Shown one piece after another: positions 60,256 through 64,000 of a DNA stretch of 64,000 bases. The notes under the pieces were generated by a model. The model had not been told where the DNA came from. It made no database searches and was given only the letters and a program-made list of their open reading frames with translations. Both the position numbers and the translations under genes were made by a program. How positions within the stretch are numbered: position 1 is the stretch's first letter; every line of letters begins with the position of its first letter. This DNA is from Ailanthus altissimus (Eukaryota > Streptophyta > Magnoliopsida > Sapindales > Simaroubaceae), in assembly GCA_946807835.1 (NCBI GenBank), contig OX327710.1, forward strand, positions 15,426,501 to 15,490,500. The letters are read 5' to 3'.

Positions 60256-62160
60256 AATTTCTGGCCTCTGATTTTCCTTCCTAAATGTTTCATTAATTTC
60301 CTTTCTTATCTCTTTATGATTTAACCTTGTTAAACAATATTTAACATACAAATAGCCTTTAAATTATTCAAAAATGAACAATTACTAAGATCAATAAGGC
60401 TGAATTATGAATTCAAATTACACTCATCAAATACCTCTAAACTTAGACAATTGTTCATCCTCAAGCAATTAGAGAGAATAACACAAAGTAAAAAAAAAAA
60501 CATACACACAAACTCATATAAAAAAAAATCAAAAACATGAAAATAACAACTGGTCGGATTGATTTAATGATTACCCTTATTGTCTTAAAAACTGCATCAC
60601 TATTCTCAATCCTTTTGGAATTAATAAACATTCTAAATAATTCATAAACAACACAATTAAACACTTTTATTCTTTCCATAAGTGATCAACTATGTGTATG
60701 TGTGAAACAAGCAAGTATTAATAGAATTATACCTAGATCAGCTCAAGTACTCAAGATTGTACAGAAAAGAGGTGTCTTGGCATATTTTAAGTACAAAACA
60801 CTACCATAAACTTATTTTTCATACAACTCTTCACTAATATAAAAATACACATGTTTAAGGATCTATTAGGTCTTTTATTAGTTTGTAATATAAGGCTAGG
60901 GTCAAGGTAAGTTATTTTGGATACAAATTTGGTTTAATTTATACCATGAACACTAAATCCCCCTGGCTATCACTTGAACTCCCTACATTTGAATTAATTC
61001 CCCCAAGCTTATAATTTTTACCTATTTTCAACCACTTATTCTCTTATATTTTTTTTCTTCTATTTTTTTAAGATATCTTTTTTTTTTCATCATTTTTTAT
61101 AACTCTCCCAAACTTAAGGTAGTACTTATTGGTCAAATTTTATTGTTTTTTTCTCTTTAAACAACCATAATGTAACAAACTCCATAATATTTTCAATATG
61201 TTTAGTGTTTATAGTGTTAAGGTTATTTTAGGTACTTAAATTCAAAGTTTGGGCTTGTAATGTGGTTATTCAATAAAATAGGTATTTAGGTTCAAATGGG
61301 TGACTACGGATAAATACATAATAAGGGTATACTAGAAAAGCTCAAATGGTCCAAAAATGACCTAATTTCATTTCTCTATTCATGTATTTTTTAAGATTTT
61401 ACCTCAAGCCATAATCAAACAAGTTCTAAAGTGTCTATCCGTTCGTCGAGACTAGAGTATACTACTTGAGCATGAGTATCTCTAAGAAAAAATTCAACTA
61501 ACATAAGCTTTATTCATGTGCTCAAAAATCGGTGATCACAAACAATGTCAAAATCTCTCTAAGTATTAGTGCTCGAATTATTTAAGGCATCTATCATTTC
61601 TTAAGAATTAAAAAATAAGTTCTACAATCAAGTTTCTTATTATGGACTAGCAATCATCATCTCAATCTAACACAAAGCACTCACAAATATATATATATAT
61701 ATATATATAAATATGAAAGTAACTCAAAGCAACTAAAAACAGCATCCATAAATAAATGTACATGAAAAAAAGAAATAAATAAACACCACAAATGTAAATA
61801 AACACTTTGTACATTTATTTATGGTGTTTCCCTCCCTCAAGCTTAAATTTTGATATTGTCCCTAATGGCAAGAAAAAAAAATGAGGTTAGGAAACACTTC
61901 TAGTGGATAATGTTTCAGCATAGTGGTATTCGAATTTAAAAGTCAATCATGTTGTTGGCTAGCCTGATGCTGAGTTGCTGAAGTATGTGCCAACTTGTTG
62001 CCAAAGCTTTTTAAATTTCTTCATTTTTTGGTTTTCCTGGATGCATTATTTTGTTTTTTTACTCATTTTTATTATGCTATGCTATGCTAGACACCAACTT
62101 GCTGTTTTACAAACTACAAGAAAGAAACAACATTAAAAATTAAAATTAAAAATTGAAATA
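60256..62160. other. Retroelement-derived non-coding region
   Basis: AT-rich, with no coding sequence recognised. A TA microsatellite is at about 61686-61709. It lies between 3'-type and gag-type parts of the minus-strand element. Confidence 0.4.
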
Positions 62161-62210
62161 TACTTGAATTGCCTCTCAAGAAGCGCTTAATTTAACGTCA
62201 TTGGCTTGAC
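62160..62210 (-). repeat. Post-pol signature phrase of an Athila-like element
   Basis: On the minus strand, GACGTTAAATTAAGCGCTTC and then TTGAGAGGCAATTC resembles the phrase that follows pol in many Athila elements. It suggests pol was lost between here and gag. Confidence 0.4.
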
Positions 62211-62899
62211 ATCCTCATTATTTCCTCAAGGTAGATCAAACTCCATATTAGAGCTATCTTTCTTATAGAACTTAAGTCGATGTTTTCAAGTATAGACATT
62301 TCTATTATTCAACTTCTATAGTTGTATAAGAAAATATTCAGAAAGCAACATCGACCATTTTGCTTTAAGACGTCTCGAAAAAAATTTAATTTTAGACCGA
62401 AATGATGACCCTTTTTGACTTATATCGATCTGCTTCTTCATATTGTTTTTGTTATACCCTTTATTTTTCTTTATCTTGTGTCATTTTACCTTTGCATGAA
62501 CTTCTCTTTACATGGCTTCTATCACTTTTAATTTAGGATGTAGTGAAGCATCCTCTGGAATTACCATGTCAACATAAAAACATTAGAAGACTTCATTAGA
62601 GAGCTGCTAATGAACAAGGATCTCTTCTTGGAGTTATTATAAAAAGGGTGGTGACCAATTGTATGGGCTGCAATTGCTTTAAAGTGCCACTGATTCGTTT
62701 TCTTTTAGATTCAACCCCTTTTTTGCTTGCTCCTCTTCTTTATCATCACTCCCTTTTGATTGAGGTGTTATAGCAGCAGTAGACAGTTCTTGTTCACTCT
62801 ACAAGGTGATTGCTTGACATTGCTCTTTATCTCTTCTTTGATTCACCTCTCTATTAATAGGCATAGGGCTTTTTGGCTAGATATCCATTGTTCAGGTCA

Positions 62900-63600
62900 A
62901 TAATCCATTTTGGGTCTTCAAAATCTGAGCTGTTTAGCTTTGAAAGAATTAGCCAAACTTGTTCGTATACTGCATTTGTATCTCCTCTAGGGCAAATCTT
63001 TCTTCATGTTAGAATTGAGGTTGTGCTGGAATACTAGGAGGATACCTTAACTCTGTATTGTAGTAATTATGATCGGGGGTTTGTTGCTGCCATTAATAAT
63101 GTCCCATATAATGTGAAATTTCATGTATTGGCCATTTGGATGGCTGTCACCACAGAAATCACAAGTCACATGTTCTATATTCTCATTAAATTCCTTTGCA
63201 ATAACACATTCAGCTATCCATTGATAATTGTTAAAGGTTATCTCCTCTAACAAATCCTACACATCATCAACAGGCTTGTTCATTAATGCACCCCCTGCTG
63301 CAGTGTCAATTACTATCTTCAATTGCTCTATCAATTTATTGTAAAATATTTGTACAAGTAGCCATTTTAAAATACCATGGTATAGATACTTTCTCAACAA
63401 TGCTTTAAATCTCTTACAAGTTTTATCTAAATATTCTGAATCATACTACTTAAAGGAAGAAATGACATTCCTCATCATTGTTGTTCTGATAGGTGGGAAA
63501 ACTTTACTATAAAATTCTGAACTAAATCATCCCATGTTGTAATAGATCCTAATGGTAATGATCGTAGCCAAATTTTCTCTCTGTCTCAGAATGAAAAGTG
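62900..63600 (-). pseudogene. Ty3/gypsy (Athila/Tat-like) gag remnant
   Basis: The minus strand, with frameshifts and stops, reads a retrotransposon gag: WLRSLPLGSITTWDDLVQNF, RFKALLRKYLYHGI, WLLVQIFYNKL, DTAAGGALMNK and LLEEITFNNYQW, then a damaged zinc-knuckle-like CDFCGDSH. The ORF at 63047-63253 is its last open part. The element is dead. Confidence 0.65.
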
Positions 63601-64000
63601 GTTGAAATTTTGATCTCTCTCTCTCTCACAAGCCATTTAGAATTTTGATCGAAAGCACATTTTAAAACTAGTTAAAATGAGTAAATTTAGAGTAGTGTAG
63701 ATTGAATATTGGTAAATTTAATTAATAAATACCAAAAATGATAATTAAAAAAGGTAAAATTTAGTTAAAATTTTTTTTAAAAAAAAGTCAAGAACATGTC
63801 CCAATGACAGTGCTGCATGCCCTGCCTCACATTCTGCCTCATGCCACGAGGAGCGGTGAATCCTAAGCTATATTCATCATTTGGTCCCTAATTTTCTTAT
63901 TAACAAAGGGTAATTTCGTTAATTTATTATCTTCTTAATTAATAAACAAATAACTTTTGACTATAAAAATTTATAACCTTTAAATAGTGATTATTTTTAG
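63601..64000. other. No gene seen
   Basis: AT-rich end of the window, probably 5' leader of the minus-strand gypsy element (inference). Confidence 0.35.

Overview
This is nuclear DNA from a flowering plant, very probably a woody eudicot (the species cannot be fixed from the sequence). It is AT-rich and dominated by LTR retrotransposons, with GT-AG introns, TATA/AATAAA signals and a plant CC-NB-type resistance gene. No rRNA, genuine tRNA, CRISPR or bacterial-type operon was seen.

Layout. 1-706 is a LINE-like 3' tail. 1304-21666 is a three-level nest: an LTR (family A) is split by a solo LTR (family B, target duplication CTTCC), which is split by a 15.8-kb retroelement array (target duplication CCCAG). 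The array has three 2715-bp LTRs and two 3835-bp internal regions with a perfect 6550-bp period. It lies on the minus strand (tRNA-iMet-type primer site, polypurine tract). It has no visible gag or pol. Each internal region instead carries, in antisense, two genes with their own TATA boxes and AATAAA signals: an unknown frameshifted protein and an intact, intronless LOG cytokinin-activating enzyme whose C-terminus reads as a nuclear-signal/EAR-like tail. 21667-35703 is decayed copia material plus further family A and B LTRs, including a long inverted pair of A LTRs around a 169-bp spacer. 36-37.6 kb holds another LINE-like tail.

The gene-bearing part starts at 38.2 kb: a three-exon small membrane-protein gene (38238-40293), then an Asp/Glu-racemase pseudogene (42137-44100). 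45-50 kb holds a possible CACTA end, a SINE-like unit and two complete TRIM elements in opposite orientation, each with a perfect 5-bp target duplication. 52.5-55.8 kb holds a decayed start of a CC-NB gene, a tandem array of tRNA-like units, and a single-exon ORF that fuses CC-NB-ARC (residues 1-404) to a RanBP1 Ran-binding domain (405-528). From 56 kb on there is a hAT-type MITE and a degraded minus-strand Ty3/gypsy (Athila/Tat-like) element.

The two most unusual items are the retroelement that carries the LOG gene and the NLR-RanBP1 fusion. Both look like captured cellular genes: intronless copies moved into a new context.
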